40,204 nt of DNA from Planctomycetota bacterium. GTDB taxonomy: Bacteria; Planctomycetota; J058. Below the pieces are notes generated by a model that was not told where the DNA came from, ran no database searches, and saw nothing but the letters and a program-made list of their open reading frames with translations. A program made the translations under genes and the position numbers. Position 1 is the stretch's first letter. Each line of letters begins with the position of its first letter. Positions 8,999-15,872 of this stretch are shown one piece after another. The stretch lies in the NCBI GenBank assembly GCA_019636275.1, contig JAHBXY010000079.1:1-40204 (forward strand), written 5' to 3'.

Positions 8999-10711
8999 GT
9001 GAGCGCGTCGCCGCGGCGGATCGGGGCCTGGGAGGTCGTGCGCGTGCTGGGGCGCGGGGCCATGGGCCTCGTGTTCGAGGTGCGCGACCCGCGGCTGCCG
9101 CGCCGCCTGGCGCTGAAGCTCGTCCCCGACGCGGACGCCGACGACGCGGGGCGGGCGCGCTTCTGGCGCGAGGCGGAGCTCCTGGCGCGCGTGCGCCACC
9201 CGGGCGTGGTCGTGATCCACGAGGTCGGCCGCGCGCCCGAGGGCCCGTACCTGGTGCAGGAGCTGGTCGAGGGGTCGCCGCTGTCGGCGCTGTGCGCGGC
9301 CGGGCCGACGCCGGCCGCCCGCGCGGCCGAGCTCGTGCGCGACCTGGCGCGCGCGGTCGAGGCGGTGCACGCGCAGGGGATCCTGCACCGCGACCTCAAG
9401 CCGCAGAACGTCATCCTGCGGCCGGACGGGCGGCCGGTGCTCCTCGACTTCGGGCTGGCGCGCGAGCTCGACGCCGCGACGCTCACGCGGACCGGGGTCC
9501 CCATGGGCACGCCCGGCTACATGTCGCCGGAGCAGGCCGACGGGCGGCGCGACCTCGACGCGCGCACCGACGTCTACGGGCTGGGGGCGGTCCTCTACGC
9601 GCTCCTGGCCGGAGGGCCCCCGTTTGAGGGCGAGAGCCTGGTGTCGCTCCTGGCGCGGGTGCTGCGGGACCCGCCGCCGCCCTTGCGCGAGCGGGGCGTC
9701 GTCGACGCGCCGCCGGCCCTCGAGGCGCTGTGCCTGGCGGCCCTGGCCAAGGAGCCCGCCGACCGGCCGCCGAGCGCGGCGGCCCTGGCCGACGACCTGG
9801 AGCGCTTCCTGGCCGGGGAGTCGACGCGTCACGCCCCGCCGCGCGCGCGCCGGACCTTCGCCCTGGCCGCGGCCGCCGCCGTCGTCGTCGTCGTCTGCGT
9901 CTTGGTGGCCAGGTCGGCGCTCGACGGGTCGGGCCAGGCGCCGCCGCCGGAGCCGGTCGGCCCGGCCGCGCCCGTCGCGTCGACCGCGCTGCTCCTGTGG
10001 CGGCTGGCCCCGGGCGACCGGCTGGGGCTGACCGCGCGCGTGGAGGAGGCGGGCGAGACCAACGAGATGGCCTTCGAGGTCGAGCTGGAAGCGCGGGTCG
10101 TGGGGCCGGTCGAGGGAGGGCGGCTGCGCCTCGAGGGGCGCAGCACGGCGGTCCGCGTCAGCTTCGGCGCGGCGGGGGTCGGCGGCATGAGCTTCGACGC
10201 CGCCGACCCGGACCCCGACCACCCGCTGGCCGGGATCGCCGCCGGGCTCCACCAGCCCTTCGCCTTCGAGGTCGACCCCGCCAGCGGCGCCGTCGAGCGG
10301 CTCGAGGGGGTCGACCCGATCGGCGAGCGGATCGCCGCCCGCGCGCCGGACAGCCCGACGATCTCGGCCGAGCAGTACCGGCGCTTCTGTCGCGCGGCCT
10401 TCAGCGACCGCTACGTCGAGGCCGTGCTCCGCTCGCTCACGCACGTCCACGAGGGGGCCGGGCGGCCCTTGCCCTGGGCCCCGCGCGGCGAGGCGTTCGT
10501 GCTCCCGCGGGGCGCCCTGGGCCCGGCGGTCGTGCCGCCGATCGGCCTCGACTGGCGGCCCCGCCCCGACGACCGCTTCCTGCTGCGCGGGCGGTCCCGA
10601 TTCGCCGAGGGCCGCCTGGCCGAGGCCGAGGTCCACCAGGAGCTCGCGGGGAGCTCGGACCGGCGGTGCCTGCAGCGCTGGACGGCGGCCGCGCGCTTGC
10701 TCGGGCCGTAG
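8999..10711 (+). CDS. Receptor-like Ser/Thr kinase with extracytoplasmic domain
   Basis: A 570-aa protein. The kinase at about 11-272 has GRGAMGLVFE, Lys40, HRDLKPQN (His130-Asn137), DFGLA (Asp150) and GTPGYMSPEQ. A single transmembrane helix (about 287-305, AAAAAVVVVVCVLV) follows, then about 265 residues outside the membrane. This outer part begins LLLWRLAPGDRLGLTARV and resembles the all-beta DUF6263-like domains seen after similar kinases; that match is by eye and uncertain. The start is GTG, with no clear ribosome site and a -10 just upstream. It is divergent from the TPR-kinase operon and followed by tRNA-Gln. All catalytic motifs are intact. Confidence 0.9.
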   Translation: MSASPRRIGAWEVVRVLGRGAMGLVFEVRDPRLPRRLALKLVPDADADDAGRARFWREAELLARVRHPGVVVIHEVGRAPEGPYLVQELVEGSPLSALCAAGPTPAARAAELVRDLARAVEAVHAQGILHRDLKPQNVILRPDGRPVLLDFGLARELDAATLTRTGVPMGTPGYMSPEQADGRRDLDARTDVYGLGAVLYALLAGGPPFEGESLVSLLARVLRDPPPPLRERGVVDAPPALEALCLAALAKEPADRPPSAAALADDLERFLAGESTRHAPPRARRTFALAAAAAVVVVVCVLVARSALDGSGQAPPPEPVGPAAPVASTALLLWRLAPGDRLGLTARVEEAGETNEMAFEVELEARVVGPVEGGRLRLEGRSTAVRVSFGAAGVGGMSFDAADPDPDHPLAGIAAGLHQPFAFEVDPASGAVERLEGVDPIGERIAARAPDSPTISAEQYRRFCRAAFSDRYVEAVLRSLTHVHEGAGRPLPWAPRGEAFVLPRGALGPAVVPPIGLDWRPRPDDRFLLRGRSRFAEGRLAEAEVHQELAGSSDRRCLQRWTAAARLLGP

Positions 10712-10712
10712 G

Positions 10713-10740
10713 CTGGACGCCGGCCGGGATGGCTGATACA
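10713..10740 (+). promoter_or_regulatory. Likely promoter of tRNA-Gln
   Basis: TGGACG (about 10713-10718), a 16-base spacer and GATACA (10735-10740, continuing ACAAC) lie 15 bases before the tRNA 5' end. The hexamers are imperfect, but the position is right. Confidence 0.35.
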
Positions 10741-10755
10741 ACGTCCGGCCTGCGT

Positions 10756-10827
10756 TGCCCGGTGGTGTAATTGGTAACACAGAAGGTTTTGGTCCTTCCA
10801 TTCCTGGTTCGAGTCCAGGCCGGGTAA
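10756..10827 (+). tRNA. tRNA-Gln (anticodon TTG)
   Basis: The cloverleaf has acceptor stem TGCCCGG/CCGGGTA, D arm GTGTAATTGGTAACAC, anticodon stem GAAGG/CCTTC around TTTTGGT (anticodon TTG), and T arm CCTGGTTCGAGTCCAGG. The discriminator is A at 10827. CCA is not encoded. Starting with T at position 1 is characteristic of tRNA-Gln. Confidence 0.97.
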
Positions 10828-10886
10828 CTCGAGAGGCAACGAGATATAGGGGGCGCGTTCGCGCGCGCTCCCGCTGAACGCCGCCC

Positions 10887-10906
10887 GCCCGCGCCTCGGC
10901 GCGGGC
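10887..10906. terminator. Hairpin between tRNA-Gln and glmU
   Basis: A 9-bp perfect inverted repeat GCCCGCGCC/GGCGCGGGC with a two-base centre. It is preceded at about 10850-10872 by a second GC-rich inverted repeat. There is no T tract, so termination or tRNA 3' processing is only a guess. Confidence 0.3.
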
Positions 10907-11000
10907 CGCAAGTCCAGGGGTGGCGAGCGCCGCGCGCTCCGTCGTGGAGCGGGCCGCTCTCCCCTGGCGCGCCGGGCGGTCCGGGCGTCGAAGGGATCGA

Positions 11001-12281
11001 GTGGCCGAGCGGAACACGACGATCGCGGCCGTGGTGCTGGCGGCGGGCCAGTCGCGTCGGATGAACTCCGACGTGCCCAAGGTCCTGCACCCGGTGCTCG
11101 GCCAGCCGCTCCTGGCCTACCCCGTCCACGCCGCCCGCAGCGTCGGCGCGAGCCGGATCGTGGTCGTCGTCCGCGCGGAGCACGAGGCGGCCGTCCGCGA
11201 CGCCTTCCGCGACGAGGACGACGTGGTCACGGCCGTGCAGGCCGAGGCCCGCGGCACGGCGCACGCCGTCCTCGCCGCGCGCGAGGCGCTGGCCGGCTTC
11301 CAGGGCGCGCTGCTCGTGCTCCTGGGCGACGCGCCCTGCGTCAGCGCCGGCTCGCTCGAGGCCCTGCTGGCCGAGCACGCCGAGCGCGCGGCGGCCCTCT
11401 CCGTCCTCACGGGCGAGGTCGGCGAGCCGCGCGGCTACGGGCGGATCGTGCGCGGCCCCGACGGCGACCTGGCCGCGATCGTCGAGGAGAAGGACGCCCC
11501 GGCGCACGTGCGCGCCGTGCGCGAGATCAACTCGGGCGTCATGGCGCTCGAGGCGCCGGCCGTGTGGGACGTCCTGGCGCGCATCCAGCCGTCGGCCGCC
11601 TCGGGCGAGCTCTACCTGACCGACGCGATCGCGCTCACGCGCGCCGCCGGCCGCCGCGCCCACGCCGTGCGCGCCGCCGGGGCCGACGAGGTCCTGGGCG
11701 TCAACGACCGCGCGCAGCTGGCGCAGGTCACGGCCGTCCTGCGCCGGCGGATCAACCACGCCCACATGCTCAACGGCGTGACGATCGTCGACCCCGAGTC
11801 GACGTTCATCGACGCGCGCGCCGTGCTCGAGCACGACGTGCGCATCGAGCCGTTCACCGTGATCGAGGGCGAGAGCCGCGTCGAGCGCGGCGCGCGCGTG
11901 GGCCCGTTCGCGCGCCTGCGCGCGGCGCGCATCGGCCCCGGCGCCGTCGTCGGCAACTTCGTCGAGGTCGTGCGCACCGACGTCGGCGCCGCGACGAAGG
12001 CCCTGCACCTGAGCTACCTCGGCGACGGGGCGCTCGGGCCGGACGTCAACGTGGGCGCCGGCACGATCCTGGCCAACTGGGACGGCGCGCGGCACCACCG
12101 GACGACGATCGGCGCGGGCGCGTCGCTCGGGGCGGGGACCGTCGTCGTCGCGCCGGCGACCGTCGGGGCCGGCGCGCGCACCGGCGCCGGCGCCGTCGTG
12201 GTCCGGGGCGAGGTCGAGGCGGGCGCGACGGTCGTCGGCGTGCCCGCCCGCCGGCTCGGGCCGGAGGGGGGCGAGCGATGA
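11001..12281 (+). CDS. glmU: Bifunctional UDP-GlcNAc pyrophosphorylase / GlcN-1-P acetyltransferase
   Basis: A 426-aa GlmU. It acetylates glucosamine-1-phosphate and then joins it to UTP, giving UDP-GlcNAc for peptidoglycan and lipid A. The nucleotidyltransferase half has the variant signature LAAGQSRRM..PKVLHP (Lys27), ARGTAHAV, GDAPC, GYGRIV and EINSGVMA. The left-handed beta-helix half shows hexapeptide repeats, YLGD and NVGAGTILANWDG, the acetyltransferase core. The start is GTG at 11001 with AAGGG close upstream; longer starts add residues without homology. It is slightly shorter than the usual 450-460 aa. It overlaps prs by four bases (ATGA), a coupled pair common in bacteria. Confidence 0.96.
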   Translation: MAERNTTIAAVVLAAGQSRRMNSDVPKVLHPVLGQPLLAYPVHAARSVGASRIVVVVRAEHEAAVRDAFRDEDDVVTAVQAEARGTAHAVLAAREALAGFQGALLVLLGDAPCVSAGSLEALLAEHAERAAALSVLTGEVGEPRGYGRIVRGPDGDLAAIVEEKDAPAHVRAVREINSGVMALEAPAVWDVLARIQPSAASGELYLTDAIALTRAAGRRAHAVRAAGADEVLGVNDRAQLAQVTAVLRRRINHAHMLNGVTIVDPESTFIDARAVLEHDVRIEPFTVIEGESRVERGARVGPFARLRAARIGPGAVVGNFVEVVRTDVGAATKALHLSYLGDGALGPDVNVGAGTILANWDGARHHRTTIGAGASLGAGTVVVAPATVGAGARTGAGAVVVRGEVEAGATVVGVPARRLGPEGGER

Positions 12282-13231
12282 CCTTCCTCGCGCAGACGGC
12301 GCCCATGCTCCTCTTCTCGGGCAACTCGAACCGCCACCTGGCCGAGCAGATCGCCGGCTACCTGGGCGTGCAGCTCGGCGACTGCGAGGTCGGCCGCTTC
12401 CCCGACGGCGAGGTGCGCATCAAGCTCAAGGCGGACGTGCGCGGCGCGGACGTGTTCCTGATCCAGTCCACCTGCGCGCCCGTCAACGACCACCTGATGG
12501 AGCTCCTGATCCTGGCCGACGCCTGCCGGCGCGCGTCGGCGGGGCGCATCACGGCCGTCGTGCCCTACTTCGGCTACAGCCGCCAGGACCGCAAGGACGA
12601 GGGGCGCGTCCCCATCTCGGCCAAGCTCACGGCGAACCTGCTCGAGGCGGCCGGGATCGACCGCCTGGTGACGATCGACCTGCACGCGGCGCAGATCCAG
12701 GGGTTCTTCGACATCCCGGTCGACCACCTGTTCGCGTCGAAGGTCTTCATCAAGTACATCAAGCAGCTCGCGCTGCCCGACCTCGTGATCGCCAGCCCCG
12801 ACGTGGGCGGCATGAAGATGGCCTGGGGCTACGTGAAGCGCCTCGACTCGGCCCTCCTGGCCGTGATCGAGAAGCGCCGCCTCTCGGGCGAGGACGTTGA
12901 GGTCGGCTTCGTCATCGGCGACGTCAAGGACAAGAACGTCGTCCTCGTCGACGACATCATCTCCACCGGCGGCAGCGTGGCCAAGGCGGCCACGCTCCTG
13001 CGGGAGAAGGGCGCGCGGAAGGTCTTCGTCATGGCCTCGCACGCGGTCTTCTGCGGGCGGGCCGTGGAGAAGCTGCGCGACGCGCCGCTGAGCGAGATCA
13101 TCGTGACCGACACGATCCCGGTCACGTCCAACATCGAGCGCCTGCGGGTGCTCTCGGTGGCCGAGCTCCTCGGCGAGGCCGTCCACCGCATCCACACGAA
13201 CAAGTCCGTGAGCACCCTCTTCCAGGGCTGA
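12278..13231 (+). CDS. prs: Ribose-phosphate pyrophosphokinase
   Basis: A 317-aa PRPP synthetase, which makes 5-phosphoribosyl diphosphate from ribose-5-phosphate and ATP for nucleotide, His and Trp synthesis. Family motifs are clear: the flexible-loop region PYFGYSRQDRKD, the metal-binding DLHAAQIQGFFDIPVDHL and the PRPP-binding loop VLVDDIISTGGS. Length is as usual (about 315). ATG at 12278 overlaps the glmU stop, so it is translated with glmU. It is followed 33 bases later by rplY. Confidence 0.97.
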   Translation: MTFLAQTAPMLLFSGNSNRHLAEQIAGYLGVQLGDCEVGRFPDGEVRIKLKADVRGADVFLIQSTCAPVNDHLMELLILADACRRASAGRITAVVPYFGYSRQDRKDEGRVPISAKLTANLLEAAGIDRLVTIDLHAAQIQGFFDIPVDHLFASKVFIKYIKQLALPDLVIASPDVGGMKMAWGYVKRLDSALLAVIEKRRLSGEDVEVGFVIGDVKDKNVVLVDDIISTGGSVAKAATLLREKGARKVFVMASHAVFCGRAVEKLRDAPLSEIIVTDTIPVTSNIERLRVLSVAELLGEAVHRIHTNKSVSTLFQG

Positions 13232-13264
13232 GCGCGGGGCAGAGAGACAGGAGTCAGCGAAGCG

Positions 13265-13921
13265 ATGAAGACGGTTCCCCTGAAGGCGCGCCGCCGCAGC
13301 GAGAAGGGCACGCGCGCGTGCCGCCGCCTGCGCCGCGCGGGCGAGATCCCGATCAACCTCTACGGCCGCCACGGCGAGGGCGAGCACCAGAACCTCGAGC
13401 TGGCGGCGTCGGCTTACGACGTCATGCAGCTCCTCGGCAAGCACGCGAGCTTCCTCGACGTGACGTTCGAGGGCAAGACCGAGATGGCGGTCATGCGCGA
13501 GGTGCAGCGCGACGCGTTCGGCGACGACGTGCTGCACGTCGACCTGGTCATGATCGACCCGACCAAGCCGGTCGAGCTCGCGGTGGACATCGTCATCCGC
13601 GGCGAGGCCAAGGGCCAGAAGAGCGGCGGGCGCCTGCTCGTCGAGCTGCGCCAGCTCCACGCGAGCGCGATCCCGTCGAAGATGCCGACGGAGATCGTGG
13701 CCAAGGTCGACGACCTCGACATCGACGGCGTGCTGACCGTCGGCCAGCTCGAGCTGCCCGAGGGCGTGACGGTGGCCGAGGCGCCGGACCAGATCGTCGT
13801 CCACGTCCTGCCGCCGCTCTCCGAGGAGGAGCTGGCCGCGCAGTCGACCGCCGCGACGGCCGCCGCCGGCGAGCCGGAGGTCATCGGCAAGAAGAAGGAG
13901 GAGGAGGGGGAGGCCGAGTAG
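13265..13921 (+). CDS. rplY: 50S ribosomal protein L25 (CTC/TL5 form)
   Basis: A 218-aa L25 of the long general-stress (CTC/TL5) type that binds 5S rRNA. The N-terminal L25 domain (about 1-92) opens KARRRSEKGTRACRRLRRAG and includes IPINLYGR. The C-terminal beta domain (about 95-185) has PTEIVAKVDDLDIDGVLTV and LPEGVTV. A charged Lys/Glu tail ends the protein. ATG at 13265 is preceded by a purine-rich stretch. The order glmU-prs-rplY is common, but pth, which usually follows, is absent here; rpsF comes next. Confidence 0.95.
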   Translation: MKTVPLKARRRSEKGTRACRRLRRAGEIPINLYGRHGEGEHQNLELAASAYDVMQLLGKHASFLDVTFEGKTEMAVMREVQRDAFGDDVLHVDLVMIDPTKPVELAVDIVIRGEAKGQKSGGRLLVELRQLHASAIPSKMPTEIVAKVDDLDIDGVLTVGQLELPEGVTVAEAPDQIVVHVLPPLSEEELAAQSTAATAAAGEPEVIGKKKEEEGEAE

Positions 13922-13968
13922 GCCGCCCCGCTCCCCGCACCACGAGAACACGAACACAGGAGTAAGTG

Positions 13969-14442
13969 ATGTCCGAGACGACCGGGGTCGCGACGCGGCC
14001 TCAGCGGGCCGAGCCCGAGAAGCGGGAGCCGGTGCTCCCCCAGCTCGGCCCCGAGCTGATGAAGACGACCCGGCTCTACGAGCTGGTGATGCTGTTCGAC
14101 CCCGCCGAGGCCTCCCGCACCTGGGAGAAGCTGGAGGAGTGGGTCAAGGAGCTGATCGGGACCAAGTACGGCCAGCACGTGCTGCGCGTCGACAAGTGGG
14201 CCGACGCGCGCAAGCTGGCCTACGAGATCAAGGGGCTGAAGCGGGGCACCTACATGGTGGTCTACTTCCGCTCGGCGCCGAAGACCGTCAACGAGATCGA
14301 CCGGGACCTGCGCCTCGACGAGAAGGTGATCCGGCACATCATCGTCATGCACGAGCAGGAGCCGCCGACCGTCGGCAAGACCGCCGACGACTTCGACCAG
14401 GCGCCGATGCGGCGTGACGACGAGGAGCGGGGTGAGGACTAG
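13969..14442 (+). CDS. rpsF: 30S ribosomal protein S6
   Basis: A 157-aa S6 of the small-subunit platform, partner of S18. The conserved core starts at about residue 31 (TTRLYELVMLFDP) and includes KWADARKLAYEIKGLKRGTY and DRDLRLDEKVIRHIIV. About 30 residues precede the core, an N-terminal extension absent from most S6, and the tail is acidic. ATG at 13969 was chosen because AGGAG ends six bases before it; GTG one codon upstream is too close. rpsR follows after two bases; the ssb gene often found between rpsF and rpsR is missing. Confidence 0.95.
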   Translation: MSETTGVATRPQRAEPEKREPVLPQLGPELMKTTRLYELVMLFDPAEASRTWEKLEEWVKELIGTKYGQHVLRVDKWADARKLAYEIKGLKRGTYMVVYFRSAPKTVNEIDRDLRLDEKVIRHIIVMHEQEPPTVGKTADDFDQAPMRRDDEERGED

Positions 14443-14444
14443 CC

Positions 14445-14717
14445 ATGCGCGACCGTGACTACGACCGGGGCGACCGGGACTTCGGCGGCGACGAGTTCGG
14501 CGGGTTCGGCGGCCTCCGCGGCGGCCGGACGCCCGGCCGGCACCGCGACTGCGACTTCGTCGACTTCAAGGACCTGCAGGCGCTGCGCCGCGCCACCACC
14601 CCGCAGGGCAAGATCTCGAACCGCAAGCGCACGAACTCGTGCGCCAAGTGCCAGCGGCTCACCGCGCAGGCGGTGAAGCGGGCGCGGTTCATGGGCATCC
14701 TCGGCTTCGCCGGGTAG
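14445..14717 (+). CDS. rpsR: 30S ribosomal protein S18
   Basis: A 90-aa S18. The conserved core is at about 35-90 (DFVDFKDLQALRRATTPQGK, then NRKRTNSCAKCQRLTAQAVKRAR). A Gly/Asp/Arg-rich N-terminal extension of about 30 residues precedes it. Three cysteines (CDFVD, CAKC) suggest the zinc-binding form. It starts two bases after the rpsF stop, so it is translationally coupled. Confidence 0.95.
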   Translation: MRDRDYDRGDRDFGGDEFGGFGGLRGGRTPGRHRDCDFVDFKDLQALRRATTPQGKISNRKRTNSCAKCQRLTAQAVKRARFMGILGFAG

Positions 14718-14729
14718 AGGAGGAGCGAC

Positions 14730-15182
14730 GTGAAGCTGCTGCTGCGTGAGAACGTCCCCGGGCTGGGTGATGCCGGCGACGTGGTCGAGGCCTCGGACGG
14801 CTACGGGCGCAACTACCTCGTGCCCCAGCGCCTGGCCGTGGCCAACACGGCGCGCAACCGCGCGCTGCTCGAGGCCGAGAAGGTGGCGCGGATCCAGCGC
14901 GAGCAGGACCGCATCGAGCGGGCGAAGGAGGTCCACAAGGGCCTGCGCAACGCCCTCCTGCAGACCCACATGAAGGCGCAGAAGGACGGCTCGCTCTACG
15001 GCTCGGTGACGGCCGGCGTGATCGCCGAGGTCGTGAAGACCTCGCGCGGGCACATGCTCGAGGAGCGGTGGATCCAGCTCGACAACCCGATCCGCAAGAT
15101 CGGCGACTACGACATCAAGCTGAAGCTGCCCAACGACCTCGAGGTCACGTTCAAGCTGACCGTCCTCCCCGAGGGCGAGTAG
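14730..15182 (+). CDS. rplI: 50S ribosomal protein L9
   Basis: A 150-aa L9, the usual length. The N-terminal 23S-binding domain carries the family signature GDAGDVVEASDGYGRNYLVP. A long connecting helix (about 40-75) leads to the C-terminal domain (GSLYGSVTAGVIAEVVKTSR). GTG at 14730 has AGGAGG/AGGAG directly upstream. It is the last gene of the glmU-rplI operon, followed by a strong terminator; dnaB, often next, is separated by 690 bases. Confidence 0.96.
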   Translation: MKLLLRENVPGLGDAGDVVEASDGYGRNYLVPQRLAVANTARNRALLEAEKVARIQREQDRIERAKEVHKGLRNALLQTHMKAQKDGSLYGSVTAGVIAEVVKTSRGHMLEERWIQLDNPIRKIGDYDIKLKLPNDLEVTFKLTVLPEGE

Positions 15183-15210
15183 GCGCGAGCGGTTCGAGAG
15201 AGGGTGTCGT

Positions 15211-15247
15211 GACGGGCGCGGCCGCGAGGCCGCGCCCGTCGACTTTT
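15211..15247 (+). terminator. Rho-independent terminator of the glmU-rplI operon
   Basis: A perfect 13-bp stem (GACGGGCGCGGCC / GGCCGCGCCCGTC) with GCGA tetraloop, followed by GACTTTTG. It lies 28 bases after the rplI stop. This is the clearest terminator in the window. Confidence 0.88.
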
Positions 15248-15334
15248 GATGCGCTCGCGAGGGGGGCGCGGTCGGCGCAAGTGCCCGGACGACCGTGTTC
15301 GGCCCGTTCCGCGCCTCCCCATCGCTCGCTCTGG

Positions 15335-15569
15335 CGCAATGCCAGATGGTTCGCGGCTGACTCTCAGGCGAGTCTTCCGTTCCCGTTCCCGTTCCCGTTC
15401 CCGTTCCCGTTCCCGCACCTCCGACGTCGTTGATCATGCGAGTGAGCATGGAGACCACGCGGAGGAGGAGGTCTCGACCAGCGCTCGTGGTCGAAGTTCA
15501 TGGGGCCCCAACAACCGGGAACGGGAACGGGTCGACGCAGCAGTCTGCGCGCTAACCACTCGCATTGCG
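15335..15569. mobile_element. Hexamer-armed inverted-repeat element, copy 1
   Basis: A 235-bp non-coding element, the same family as the copy at 22334-22573. Ends are inverted but imperfect (CGCAATGC..GATGGTTCGCG against CGCTAACCACTCGCATTGCG). The left arm holds six GTTCCC units (about 15379-15415); the right arm has only two GGGAAC units (about 15521-15534). The core between them is almost the same as in copy 2, including CATGCGAGTGAGCATG, a small hairpin. No target duplication is visible, so this is probably the older or decayed copy. It sits between the rplI terminator and dnaB. Confidence 0.75.
15436..15555 (+). other. Small ORF conserved in the repeat element (copy 1)
   Basis: A 39-codon frame, MRVSMETTRRRRSRPALVVE onward, ends with TAA inside the right inverted end. 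Copy 2 keeps the same frame (22422-22559, 45 codons) because the hexamer units add Gly-Asn pairs. There is no ribosome site here and only a distant GAGG in copy 2. It may be only a side effect of hexamer length; translation is unproven. Confidence 0.2.
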
Positions 15570-15872
15570 TGCTGTGAACCTCGTTGGCTCGAGCGGGCGC
15601 CGCGATGTCAGGAACCTGTGGACGAGCGCGTGCAGACCCTCGGGGGAGCGGCCGCAGGTCCAGGCGGGACAGACGGTCGGGCCTGGGACGGGACGTTTTC
15701 AGCCGCCGTAAACGCAAGCCGCAGGCCGCTCCGCAAGCGTGCAACGGGCCTCGGGCTCTGCTTGAATCGCCTCCCTGCGCGGGCGCCGAACGGGCCGCGC
15801 GGGCCGGGGATGTCGGACCCCGGTGCTTGAATGGGTCCGAACGGAGTCCGAACAGGCGCTGGAGCCCCCGCG
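15570..15872. other. Leader region of dnaB, nothing recognised
   Basis: About 300 bases between repeat copy 1 and the dnaB start. Several frames are open, but none shows a ribosome site or recognisable protein. TTGAAT-like hexamers occur near 15760 and 15828, without a matching -10. GGAG about eight bases before the dnaB ATG is the only clear signal. Confidence 0.4.

Noticed and set aside
15379..15415. Hexamer array considered as a CRISPR-like repeat
   Set aside because: Units are six bases without spacers, and no cas genes are present.
14439..15458. Minus-strand frame beginning MVSMLTRM with a Gly-Thr run
   Set aside because: It runs through the repeat element and then antisense to rplI and rpsR, so it is not a gene. 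The conserved start is kept as a hint about the element's origin.
15831..15872. Upstream in-frame ATG of dnaB
   Set aside because: No ribosome site; the added residues have no DnaB similarity, while ATG at 15873 has GGAG at good spacing.
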